DNA of 64,000 nt. It comes from Salipaludibacillus daqingensis (GTDB lineage Bacteria > Bacillota > Bacilli > Bacillales > Salisediminibacteriaceae). The DNA is taken from the NCBI RefSeq assembly GCF_029891575.1, contig NZ_JARZHF010000009.1:1-64000 (forward strand). Reading direction: 5' to 3'. The position numbers and the translations under genes were made by a program. Position 1 is the stretch's first letter. Every line of letters begins with the position of its first letter. Under the pieces are notes generated by a model that was not told the DNA's origin, did no database searches, and saw only the letters and a program-made list of their open reading frames with translations. Below, in pieces: positions 45,766 to 53,806 of this stretch.

Positions 45766-47892
45766 CTATTGTTTATTCTTCTTCCCTTTAATTAATCGAA
45801 GGCTGTTAAACGTCACAAGAAGTGTCGCCCCCATATCTGCAATGATTGCAATCCATAACGTCAATAACCCAAAAGGGACAAGAATTAACGCTAGAGCTTT
45901 TAACCCAAGAGCGAAGGCAATATTCTGTTTGATAATCGTTAAAGACTTGCGACTAAGCTCGATTAAGTAAGGCAACTTATGAAGTTCATCTCCCATGAGA
46001 ACAACATCCGCCGTTTCAAGGGCTGTATCTGTACCTGCCCCTCCCATGGCAATCCCTAAATGAGCGCGTGCCAAGGCAGGTGCATCATTCATCCCATCGC
46101 CTACCATAGCTACTCGTTGCCCGCTTTTTTTGAATTGCTCAATTTTTTCGAGCTTTTGTTTCGGAAGAAGTTCTGATTCTACTCTTGTTACACCAGCTTC
46201 ATGACCAATAGCTTCGGCTGTGTAACGTTGGTCCCCTGTTAGCATAACGACCTCATTTATGCCTAAATTCATTAGCTCGCTAATGGCACCTTTCGCTTCC
46301 GGACGAACTTCATCTCTTAAAGCGATCAAACCTAATAATTCCACTTCATTCCCAACAATAACTACGGTCTTCCCTTGCTTCTGTAATTCATTTACATGAC
46401 GTTGATCTGTTTCAGAAAAAATAAATGGAAACTCTTTTCTCACATATGAAGGACTCGCGACAAAAAAACGTTGTTCATGAAATATGCCAGCCATCCCTTT
46501 CCCTGTTAATGACGTCACATCTGTAAATGGGATTTCTTGTTTATCAAATCCATTTGTAACTGCATAGTCTACTAACGTTTTTGCTAAAGGATGTGTCGAG
46601 TATTTTTCTAATCCATATACGAACTGAAACAATACTTCTTCCTCACTATTTGATTTTGTTTTCACATCCGTAACCGTTAAGACACCTCTTGTTAACGTTC
46701 CTGTTTTATCAAAGGCGAGCGTTTTTATACGTCCCGCTTCTTCTAAATGCACACCGCCCTTAATCAAAATCCCGTGTTTCGCACTGTTTCCGATAGCTGT
46801 CACAATCGCAACGGGGGTAGAGATAACTAAGGCACACGGACAACCAACAACAAGCGTTGCTAGACCAAGATAAATCCACTGTTCCCAAGGTGCCCCCATA
46901 AGTAATGGAGGACCGATCATGACAAAGAAAGCTAATAGCATGATAGCAGGTGTATAGTATGCAGCAAAACGATCAATAAACTGCTGAGCTGGTGCCTTCT
47001 CTGCCTGAGCTTCTTCTACAAGATGAATAATTGTAGCAAGTGTTGTATCTTGGACGTGTTTTGTCACTCTTATAGAAAGAAGCCCTTCTTCATTAAGTGT
47101 CCCTGCGAACACATCGTCTGATAAATTTTTAGTAATTGGAACACTTTCTCCTGTAATCGCAGCTTGATTTACAGAAGATGATCCACTAATGACCTCACCG
47201 TCTAATGGTATTTTTTCACCAGGTCGTATAAAGATGGTTTCTCCAATTTCGACTTCTTCCACAGGCACCGTTTTCTCCACTCCATCACGGTAAACAGACG
47301 CCTGTTTCGGACCTGTTTCAACAAGGGAGCGAATGGAGCGACGTGCTCTATCCATCGAAAAAGATTCAAGTGCTTCACTGATAGCAAAGAGAACAACGAC
47401 TAATGCCCCTTCTCCCCATTCCCCAATGATCGCAGCTCCAATGATGGCAATCGTCATTAGTGTTTTCATATCGAATATGAGTTGAGATAAATTCTTTAAC
47501 CCTTGCCAGAACATCGAATATCCGCCGATTAACATAGCTACTAAAAATAAACTAACTGTCAACAGGTGACCATCACCATAAAAAAGGTGACCTAACCAAC
47601 CTGCAGTAACGAATATGAATGAAATAATAACTTGTATCCACTTCCACTGTTTCCAAAAAGGTTGTTTGTCTTCTGATTCTGCATTCTCTGAACGTACTTT
47701 TAAGTTTTCAAAAGAACCAGCTTTTTCAATTTCATCAATGGAGACGTCTCCATCTATCGTTATTTTTTCAGCTGTGAAGTTCACTTTAGCATTCGTTACT
47801 CCTGGTAAATCGTTCACATTCCGCTCGAACCGAGCAGCGCAGTTACTTCAGGTAAACCCCTCAATATGAAAAACCTTTTCCTGATTACTCAT
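45766..47892 (-). CDS. cadA: Cd2+/Zn2+-exporting P1B-type ATPase with in-frame TGA at metal-site Cys
   Basis: The ATG at 47892, with GAGG nine bases upstream and overlapping the cadC end (ATGAGTAA), opens a 708-codon frame interrupted only by TGA at codon 15. The reading is VFHIEGFT-TGA-SNCAARFERNVNDLPGV, so the first Cys of the HMA motif GFTCxNC is TGA. The rest is intact: CPCALVIS channel motif, FDKTGTLT phosphorylation Asp, THPLA and GDGMNDAPAL, and helix-8 Asp in IADMGAT, all typical of CadA. A GTG at 47817 could restart a 683-residue ATPase without the N-terminal metal domain. It may be selenocysteine read, internally started, or a fresh mutation. Confidence 0.85.
47814..47843 (-). promoter_or_regulatory. 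Candidate SECIS-like hairpin after cadA TGA
   Basis: On the minus strand CTGCTCG and CGAGCGG pair (7 bp with one U-G) around loop GTT at 47825-47841. The loop begins 17 bases after the TGA and starts with G, fitting the known bacterial pattern for selenocysteine hairpins. The stem contains two CGG codons, unlike the AT-rich surroundings. It could be chance. Confidence 0.35.
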
Positions 47893-48250
47893 AATCTTTT
47901 TCCTCATACTGATGTTCAAAGGCTATCGTAATTAATTCTTTCACATGATGATCGTCAAGATGATAGAATGCGAGTTTTCCCTCTTTTCTATATTGGGCCA
48001 AGCCTTGTTTTTTAAGTGTTCGTAAATGGTGAGAAGCGGTCGCTGTTGACGATCCAATCACATTGGCAACATCGCACACGCATAATTCCCTTTCTAAAGT
48101 AAGAGCATAAGCTATTTTCAGTCTTGTTGGATCCGCTAAAACTTTGAAAATCATCGTCGTATCTTTTATCATATTATCGTTTATTTGTTCCTTTACCGAT
48201 GTTACTTTCTTCTCGTCGAAACAAAACACATCACACGTATCTTTGCTCAT
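47885..48250 (-). CDS. cadC: CadC, ArsR-family metal-sensing repressor
   Basis: A 121-residue ArsR/SmtB winged-helix protein. Cys6, Cys10 (CDVFC) and Cys57, Cys59 (ELCVCDVA) correspond to the Cd/Pb/Zn-sensing cysteines of Staphylococcus CadC (7, 11, 58, 60); the HTH is GSSTATASHHLRTLKKQG. Metal binding releases it from the cad operator. The ATG at 48250 has GAGGAGGG six bases upstream. Its end overlaps the start of cadA, so the two are coupled. Confidence 0.93.
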   Translation of the reverse strand: MSKDTCDVFCFDEKKVTSVKEQINDNMIKDTTMIFKVLADPTRLKIAYALTLERELCVCDVANVIGSSTATASHHLRTLKKQGLAQYRKEGKLAFYHLDDHHVKELITIAFEHQYEEKDYE

Positions 48251-48278
48251 AACAATCCCTCCTCTACAAATACAAATC

Positions 48279-48298
48279 ATTCAAATGTCTGTTTGAAT
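48279..48298. promoter_or_regulatory. CadC operator, promoter-proximal
   Basis: ATTCAAA and TTTGAAT flank six bases, like the cad operator of Staphylococcus plasmids. It overlaps the expected transcription start. Confidence 0.7.
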
Positions 48299-48300
48299 AA

Positions 48301-48329
48301 AGTATAACTCTTATGCGTAAGATATTCAA
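48301..48329 (-). promoter_or_regulatory. cadCA promoter
   Basis: TTGAAT at 48324-48329, a 17-base spacer and TATACT at 48301-48306 on the minus strand. The -35 box lies within the upstream operator. Confidence 0.75.
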
Positions 48330-48343
48330 ACAATTGTTTGAAT
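48324..48343. promoter_or_regulatory. CadC operator, upstream
   Basis: ATTCAAACAATTGTTTGAAT is a perfect 20-bp palindrome whose left half contains the -35 box. It is 45 bases from the second operator, so the promoter is enclosed by two repressor sites. Confidence 0.75.
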
Positions 48344-48407
48344 GACACTTTATTGAGGTGACTTCTGAAAATATCTAACCTCCCTCTCTCATCTTAAAGC
48401 ACAAAAA

Positions 48408-48433
48408 ACTGAGGTTATTCCACCCCAGTTTAA
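48408..48433 (-). terminator. Terminator after unknown lipoprotein
   Basis: AAACTG.GG and CC.CAGTTT pair around an 8-base loop; TTTTTT follows on the minus strand. Confidence 0.6.
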
Positions 48434-48441
48434 ACGCTTCG

Positions 48442-49062
48442 TTAATGGAAGATCATTAATTCTAATAATTCGACAAACTTGGCCTCACTATCTATTTGAG
48501 CTTCATTTCCTATATATAAATCATAGTAAGCCCCATTTAGTCGCCAATTTGCTCGCCACTCATTTTCTTGTCTCAATATTAAAACTACCTCACCAGAAAC
48601 ATCCCACTGTTCTGTTTCATCGTACTCCGAAATCATATTTAAAAAACCATTGGAACTTATTTTTAAGTCAGCAAAATGATCGTAGTATGAGTGATAGAAA
48701 TGTTGTCGATGTGTGGACTCATTAAATGCTTGTACCTCATTATATTCTTCTAATACATCATCTGGAACTTCGTTAGCGTCGGCTCTGCGACCAAATGTAA
48801 AATGATATCGATATGGGGTTTTCGAGTACTCATGATTTTCAGGGTTCTCTTCGTCTCGATATGCTAGTTGTACATTAGATGAAACCGAAGTCACATCCCA
48901 CTCGTTCGGATAATCAAATCCTCCATGACGAAATTTATCGCTAATAAAATGATAAGGAAATACCTCTTCCTGCCCTTCATCTCCTTGATCATTTGATATA
49001 CAGGCTGGTAGTAGAAGGCCTATCATTACCGTGATCAATAATAACCCTACTCTGTTATTCAT
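48442..49062 (-). CDS. Lipoprotein of unknown function
   Basis: A 206-residue lipoprotein with a clear signal peptide and lipobox LLPAC (Cys21). The mature part is rich in Tyr, His and acidic residues (RQHFYHSYYDHFADLK) and has no motif I recognise. It stands between the cad operon and a divergent DUF2628 gene with its own terminator. I see no evidence for a role. Confidence 0.7.
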   Translation of the reverse strand: MNNRVGLLLITVMIGLLLPACISNDQGDEGQEEVFPYHFISDKFRHGGFDYPNEWDVTSVSSNVQLAYRDEENPENHEYSKTPYRYHFTFGRRADANEVPDDVLEEYNEVQAFNESTHRQHFYHSYYDHFADLKISSNGFLNMISEYDETEQWDVSGEVVLILRQENEWRANWRLNGAYYDLYIGNEAQIDSEAKFVELLELMIFH

Positions 49063-49213
49063 CCACCCACCCCCTTGTCTAGATGGTGCTATTTTATCAA
49101 ATAATTGATGAGACTATTTTATTGATCTTATGATTCACTAACACCCTTCATCGTTTCTCTGTTTCGTTTTTAATGATAAAATACAAGAATGACTAGGTAA
49201 AGGAGCATTAATC

Positions 49214-50116
49214 ATGAGTTCACAAAAAATACATCCATCATCGATTCATTTATCAAGTCAAAACCCTACTGTTCAACTCATCGTCGAAGAAAACCTCAGT
49301 TACTATAGTAATAAATGGGAGAAACATCCGAACCCATCAACCTACAGTGGTTGGAATTGGGCTGCTTTTTTCTTCACGCCAGCATGGCTTGCTTATCGAC
49401 ATATGTATACTTGGACATTTCTATTTTTTCTTCTCTATTTATTAGGTATTATCATTGTGGCCTTTTTGCCTGCGCTCGTTCATTTCACTATTCTACCAGA
49501 GCCAGCGGTAGGGATTTGGAAACTCACTTATCCTTTTCTCATTAATGTTTTTTTTGGACTAAAAGGAAATGCCTTTTATACGAAACGAGTCATCATGATA
49601 GCACAGCAAAAAAAAGGAATCGATACAAGACCAACTGCTCCCTTGTTTAATAAAACTGGTCGATCTTGGATTAGTGCCATCGTTAGTCCAGCAGTGATTT
49701 GGATACTACTTATCTTTCCATACCAGAGTGTAGAAGCATGGACATTCCATCCATCTCTCCCTCCTGGGGTTTATATTTTTTCGGATAGCGAACCGACTCC
49801 TCAGGGCATATTCGATGTAAAACAACCATTTGTTTTTGAAAAATATGATGCTAGAATTAATTTTCTTTACTACGGTGACGAACCTGTAGGTGATCGCTCT
49901 TTCAATGTCAAACTGTATTATAAAGAAGATGAGAATGATGAATGGATGATAGAACGTGAACGATCCTATCGTTTTTTTTCATCCGATCGTGTAGCATTAG
50001 ATTTGATAGACGCAGAAGATCCTGCTGCAAAAGTTGGAGAATATCGACTGGAAATTTATTTAGATGATCAACTGAAGTCCACGGAAGAATTTATTATCGT
50101 TCCTCCGAATATGTAA
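49214..50116 (+). CDS. DUF2628 membrane protein
   Basis: A 300-residue protein. The N-terminal part has the DUF2628 pattern SGWNWAAFFFTPAWLAYRHMY (about 45-65) followed by membrane helices (about 66-90, 96-117, 152-170). The last ~110 residues (about 185-300) form a soluble beta-rich domain beginning HPSLPPGVYIFSDSEPTP, probably outside the cell. Function of the family is unknown. AAAGGAG lies eight bases before the ATG. Confidence 0.75.
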   Translation: MSSQKIHPSSIHLSSQNPTVQLIVEENLSYYSNKWEKHPNPSTYSGWNWAAFFFTPAWLAYRHMYTWTFLFFLLYLLGIIIVAFLPALVHFTILPEPAVGIWKLTYPFLINVFFGLKGNAFYTKRVIMIAQQKKGIDTRPTAPLFNKTGRSWISAIVSPAVIWILLIFPYQSVEAWTFHPSLPPGVYIFSDSEPTPQGIFDVKQPFVFEKYDARINFLYYGDEPVGDRSFNVKLYYKEDENDEWMIERERSYRFFSSDRVALDLIDAEDPAAKVGEYRLEIYLDDQLKSTEEFIIVPPNM

Positions 50117-50151
50117 AAGGCAGGGGGATGTTAAACAAACCCCTGTCTTTT
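50117..50151. terminator. Terminator between DUF2628 gene and csaA
   Basis: GGCAGGGG and CCCCTGTC pair around a wide loop; TTTTTATT follows on the plus strand. The genes converge here. Confidence 0.7.
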
Positions 50152-50153
50152 TA

Positions 50154-50486
50154 TTAGCTTATTTTCGTACCATTTGGAACCTGATCATCTACGTTCAGTA
50201 AAACAACATCTCCTTTTTCTGGAACCCCTCCCATAACAAGAACTTCACTAGTATATCCTGCTATTTTCATTGGCGGAAAATTTATTACCGCCGCTACTTG
50301 CCGACCAATAAGGTCTTCGGGTGCATAACGCTTCGTAATTTGAGCGCTTGACTGTTTGACCCCAACTTCTTCCCCAAAGTCGACTTTTAATTTAATCGCT
50401 GGTACTCTTGCTTCCTGAAAAGCCTCTGCCTCTTTTACAGTCCCAATTCTCATATCAATTTGCTGAAAGTCTTCCATTTTCGCCAC
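50154..50486 (-). CDS. csaA: CsaA, tRNA-binding-domain chaperone
   Basis: A 110-residue protein made only of a tRNA-binding OB fold (EMAP/TRBD type): FQQIDMRIGTVKEAEAF, VKQSSAQITKRYAPEDLIGRQVAAVINFPPMKIAGYTSEVLVMG and LLNVDDQVPNGTKI. In B. subtilis CsaA is a dimeric chaperone linked to protein export. GTG start with GGGGTGG upstream. Confidence 0.92.
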   Translation of the reverse strand: MAKMEDFQQIDMRIGTVKEAEAFQEARVPAIKLKVDFGEEVGVKQSSAQITKRYAPEDLIGRQVAAVINFPPMKIAGYTSEVLVMGGVPEKGDVVLLNVDDQVPNGTKIS

Positions 50487-50674
50487 TACGCCACCCCATT
50501 TTTATCATCTATTATCTGTCATTGTACCTATTTTTAGTTTTAATGTACATTACGTACTTTTTCTAATCAGATCTTAGAAGAGGAAGTCACAAAAGAAGTT
50601 TTTTTCGATGAGCATAAATAGATGAGCTAACCATAGAATAATCGTGACGAATTTTCAACATTCTCCATCGATTA

Positions 50675-50700
50675 GTTTCATTCTATAGACAAAAGGGGAA
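50675..50700 (+). promoter_or_regulatory. Possible sigma-B promoter of BCCT gene
   Basis: GTTTCA, 14 bases, GGGGAA, against GTTTAA-N12-15-GGGTAT. The -10 box is weak. B. subtilis opuD, a related transporter, does have a SigB-dependent promoter, which makes this worth noting. Confidence 0.35.
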
Positions 50701-50709
50701 AACATATTT

Positions 50710-50760
50710 ATCATAACAACTAGTCTATTCGTCGGTTATGCAAAGACTAGTTTTGATGAT
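50710..50760 (+). repeat. Large imperfect hairpin in BCCT leader
   Basis: ATCAT...AACTAGTCT and AGACTAGTT...ATGAT pair over 17 positions with a small internal mismatch and a 17-base loop. It would begin the leader if the promoter above is right. Not followed by a T-run. Confidence 0.5.
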
Positions 50761-50861
50761 AAGATGTCATTCTATACAAACGTAGCACTTTAGAGATACA
50801 AATTTGTCTGTGTCCTAAAATTTCGATCTATTCAAAATCGCTTCACCACAGAGAGGGGGAC

Positions 50862-50877
50862 ATCCGGTCCACCGGAT
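50862..50877 (+). promoter_or_regulatory. Hairpin between ribosome-binding site and BCCT start
   Basis: ATCCGG and CCGGAT with a 4-base loop fill the space between GAGAGGGGGA (50851-50860) and ATGATG (50884). Linear spacing is about 23 bases, too long for good initiation; folding would bring the site to about 7 bases from the start. Confidence 0.5.
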
Positions 50878-50883
50878 GAATTT

Positions 50884-52767
50884 ATGATGAAAAAATATGA
50901 ATATGAAACAAAAAAACCAAATATTGTTTTTTATATTTCTGCTCCCTTAGTTGCCATGTTCGTTCTTTGGGGATTTTTTGGCCCTGCTAACTTACAAGCA
51001 GTTTCAGAGTCAGCATTAGGTTTTACTCTTAACACTTTTGGCTGGTTTTACATGCTTTCCACAGCCATTTTTATTGCTTTTGTTCTCTTTTTAGCTATAA
51101 GTCCATTTGGTAAACTAAAACTTGGAAAAGCTGATGAAAAACCAGAATATAAATTTTTCACCTGGTTAGGAATGTTATTTTCTGCCGGAATTGGGGTAGG
51201 TTTTGTGTTCTGGGGTGTTGCAGAACCCGTACTCTATTTCTTTGATCCACATCCAGATTACGTGGGTGCATCAGAAGGTGTTCGAGCCGCTGCCGGGCTT
51301 CGATACGGGGTTTTCCATTGGGCACTTCACCCATGGGCCATCTTCTCGTTAGTCGCTCTTACATTAGCGTACGTTCAATTTCGTAAAGATCAACCAGCAT
51401 TAATTAGCTCGGCTTTCCAACCTATTTTAGGTGACAAAGCCCACGGTCCATTCGGTAAAGGCATTGACACGTTAGCCGTATTAGCTACATCAACAGGGGT
51501 AGCGACAACATTTGGTCTTAGTGCATTGCAGATCAGTGGTGGACTTTCATACTTAATTGATTGGATACCAAACACTCCCACAACACAGTTAACAATTATA
51601 GCGATCGTTACGGTACTCTTTATTTTCTCCGCTGCAACAGGAGTGAATAAGGGAATCAAAATTTTAAGTACGATTAATTTAACGATTGCATCAATACTAT
51701 TGGTTTTTGTTATTATTATGGGTCCAACATTATTTATCGCCCAAAACTTTGTTACGACGATTGGTGGATACATCACCAATGTGACTCAAATGAGTTTAGA
51801 TTTAAATCCATTTGGTGATGGTGAATGGCTAGGTAATAATACAATCTTCTTTTGGGCTTGGCATATATCTTGGGCACCTTTCATGGGTATTTTCATAGCA
51901 AGAATATCGAGAGGAAGAACAATTCGTGAATTTGTTGCTGGTGTTCTAGTTGTACCTTCACTCCTTGCTGCACTTTGGTTCACAGCATTTGGGGGAACTG
52001 CGCTAGATATGATTTTAAGTGGAAATGATGAGATAGGCGATCTCGTCATGAATAATGTCGAAGTTGCTTTATTCGCTACTTTAGGAAATTTACCACTTAG
52101 TTTTATCATGAGTGTTCTTGCCGTCATCTTGATTGTCATTTTCTTTATCACCTCAGCTGACTCCGCCTCCTATGTTTTAGGAGCAATGACTAGTGCTGGT
52201 AGTTTAGCTCCAAAATTATCTATTAAAGTTATTTGGGGATTCCTTATTGCAGGAACAGCAAGTGTTCTACTAGTAAGTGGTGGACTCGAAGGGTTGCAAA
52301 CCGCCTCCATTGTTGCTGCCTTGCCGTTTGCACTGATCATGATTGTGATGCTCTTCTCCTTATTAATAATGATGGGAAAAGATCTAAAGGCAGACCGGTT
52401 AAAGGTTACGAAACGAGAACGTAAACGAGTGAAAGACGAAGTTTACGGCGGAATGAAAGAAAACATTTATGATGACTTCAAAGATGAAGCTTACGATGAA
52501 ATCAAAGATGAAGTGTATGAACAAGTGAAAGACGAAGTTTATGACGACTTTAAAGATGAAGCATACGACGACATTAAAGACAAAGTGTATGAACAAGTCA
52601 AAGATGAAGTGTATGATGACATCAAAAAAGAAGTTTATGAAGAATTCAAAGAGAAAATATACGATGACTTACGTGAGGACATCGGTGATCAATTGAACGG
52701 AGAATTAGAAACACCTAATGAAGACCGTTCCGAAGAAGAACAAAACGACAATGATAAAAAACGATAA
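50884..52767 (+). CDS. BCCT family betaine transporter with octapeptide-repeat tail
   Basis: A 627-residue BCCT transporter with 12 membrane helices. SAGIGVGFVFWGVAEP (helix 3) and FFWAWHISWAPFMGIFIARISRGRTIREF (helix 8 signature) define the family; OpuD of B. subtilis is the nearest type. After the last helix come 11 tandem octapeptides (517-604) of the form K-D/E-x-V/A/I-Y-D/E-x-F/I/V, then a charged end. In BetP the C-terminal tail is the osmosensor, so this tail may tune activity. Start is ATG-ATG after an unusual hairpin. Substrate is probably betaine but not proven. Confidence 0.9.
   Translation: MMKKYEYETKKPNIVFYISAPLVAMFVLWGFFGPANLQAVSESALGFTLNTFGWFYMLSTAIFIAFVLFLAISPFGKLKLGKADEKPEYKFFTWLGMLFSAGIGVGFVFWGVAEPVLYFFDPHPDYVGASEGVRAAAGLRYGVFHWALHPWAIFSLVALTLAYVQFRKDQPALISSAFQPILGDKAHGPFGKGIDTLAVLATSTGVATTFGLSALQISGGLSYLIDWIPNTPTTQLTIIAIVTVLFIFSAATGVNKGIKILSTINLTIASILLVFVIIMGPTLFIAQNFVTTIGGYITNVTQMSLDLNPFGDGEWLGNNTIFFWAWHISWAPFMGIFIARISRGRTIREFVAGVLVVPSLLAALWFTAFGGTALDMILSGNDEIGDLVMNNVEVALFATLGNLPLSFIMSVLAVILIVIFFITSADSASYVLGAMTSAGSLAPKLSIKVIWGFLIAGTASVLLVSGGLEGLQTASIVAALPFALIMIVMLFSLLIMMGKDLKADRLKVTKRERKRVKDEVYGGMKENIYDDFKDEAYDEIKDEVYEQVKDEVYDDFKDEAYDDIKDKVYEQVKDEVYDDIKKEVYEEFKEKIYDDLREDIGDQLNGELETPNEDRSEEEQNDNDKKR
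52432..52695 (+). repeat. Eleven 24-bp repeats coding the BCCT tail
   Basis: Consecutive 24-base units such as AAAGACGAAGTTTACGG and AAAGATGAAGTGTATGA encode KDEVYDDF-like octapeptides. Units alternate between F/I-ending and V-ending forms, so larger duplications of two or three units are likely. Unit number may vary between strains. Confidence 0.9.
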
Positions 52768-52772
52768 TACGT

Positions 52773-52804
52773 AAGCCGCCTATTTGTTGATAGGCGGCTT
52801 TTTT
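52773..52804 (+). terminator. Terminator after BCCT gene
   Basis: AAGCCGCCTAT and ATAGGCGGCTT form an 11-bp stem with six T after it. Confidence 0.93.
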
Positions 52805-52900
52805 AGTTAAAAGGTTATAGTGTAGAGGAAATGTGTGGCTGACTGTTAGCGAAAGGTTTTGTAATATCTACTCTACTATGAATTGATGGGATGGAATTTT

Positions 52901-53172
52901 GCTCAATTCGATGTTTTAGTACCCTTTGTTTGCTCGAATTCCCCATTATTGGGCACTAGTTGGGTCCTCTAGTGACCTTTGTTTGCTCGATTCCCCCATT
53001 ATTGGGCACTAGTCGGGTCCTCTAGTGCCCTTTGTTTACTCGATTCCCCCATTATTGGTCACTAGTTGGGTCCTCTAGTGACCTTTGTTTGCTCGAATTC
53101 CCCATTAATGGGCACTAGTTGGGTCCTCTAATGACCTTTGTTTGCTCAAATTCCCCATTAATGGGCACTAGT
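52901..53172. repeat. 53-bp tandem repeat array (4 full, 2 partial units)
   Basis: Units start at 52932, 52985, 53038 and 53091 (spacing exactly 53); a shortened unit precedes (52901-52931) and a partial one follows (53144-53172). Each unit has a small palindrome (CCCATTATTGGG or CCCATTAATGGG) followed by a 9-bp dyad GGGCACTAG...CTAGTGCCC. No reading frame or promoter is seen in it. It lies between the BCCT terminator and an ECF sigma promoter. Confidence 0.92.
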
Positions 53173-53227
53173 GAAGGAAGCATTCCAGAGTGCAGAAGAA
53201 AATAAATCATTAAAAATAGCTCAATTG

Positions 53228-53254
53228 TGTAATACATCAAGAACACCAATCGTC
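53228..53254 (+). promoter_or_regulatory. ECF-type promoter of second ECF sigma gene
   Basis: TGTAAT, 17 bases, CGTC, close to the element before sigX (TGTAAC-N16-CGTC). It lies 43 bases before the sigma gene, so autoregulation is likely. Confidence 0.6.
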
Positions 53255-53296
53255 TAATCAATAAATCAAATTAAATGACAAAAGGAGGCGGAGAAT

Positions 53297-53806
53297 TTGG
53301 ACGAAATAGAGTCATGGTTTCACAATTACGCAGATGATATATTTAACTACCTTTCCTATTACACTGGAACGAGAGATGTCGATGATTTGGTACAAGATAC
53401 CTTTATAAAAGCTATTCGATTTCAACATCAATTCAAAGGCGAATCCTCTGAAAAAACTTGGCTTATCTCTATTGCAAGAAGGACCGCCTTGGATCATTTT
53501 AAAAAACAAGGAAAATGGCTACCATGGAAAGATTCTTTATCTCAGAAAAATAAATTAACTTCCGTATCGAGTGAAGAGGTCCTTCTTGAAAACGAAGAAA
53601 AAAAAGAGCTGCTAGATCATATTTATCAGCTCCCTTCAAAAAAACAAGATGTTGTCCTCTTAAGAGGGATCATGGAATGTACTTCTCAAGAAACTGCTCA
53701 AATCCTAGGATGGAGAGAAAATAAAGTGAATGTTACTCTCCATCGCGCATTAAAAGATTTAAAAGAAGCCTACTCTATATCAGAAAGGAGTTATTATGAT
53801 GTCTGA
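53297..53806 (+). CDS. SigX-like ECF sigma factor (second copy)
   Basis: A 169-residue ECF sigma factor. Region 2 reads DVDDLVQDTFIKAIRFQHQFKGESSEKTWLISIARRTALDHFKKQ, akin to SigX; region 4 has the HTH TSQETAQILGWRENKVNVTLHRALKDL. Starts with TTG after AAAGGAGGCGG. The gene after it overlaps by 11 bases and encodes a one-helix membrane protein, the usual anti-sigma arrangement. It is a paralogue of, not a duplicate of, sigX at 33.6-34.1 kb; sequence identity looks moderate. Confidence 0.88.
   Translation: MDEIESWFHNYADDIFNYLSYYTGTRDVDDLVQDTFIKAIRFQHQFKGESSEKTWLISIARRTALDHFKKQGKWLPWKDSLSQKNKLTSVSSEEVLLENEEKKELLDHIYQLPSKKQDVVLLRGIMECTSQETAQILGWRENKVNVTLHRALKDLKEAYSISERSYYDV

Larger units (their letters stand above)
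50487..50883. other. Long leader region of BCCT gene
   Basis: A 397-base gap. It holds a possible sigma-B promoter (50675-50700), a 17-bp imperfect hairpin (50710-50760) and a short hairpin between the ribosome-binding site and start codon (50862-50877), each listed separately. No further gene is seen. Confidence 0.6.

Noticed and set aside
45766-47892. TGA read as tryptophan in this organism
   Set aside because: TGA ends other genes here (for example the ThiE-ThiS fusion) and tryptophan is coded by TGG in proteins across the window.
51390-52151. Long reverse-strand frames inside the BCCT gene
   Set aside because: They mirror the hydrophobic codons of the transporter and lack ribosome-binding sites.
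52901-53172. Tandem repeats read as a CRISPR array
   Set aside because: Units follow each other directly without unique spacers, and no cas gene is in the window.
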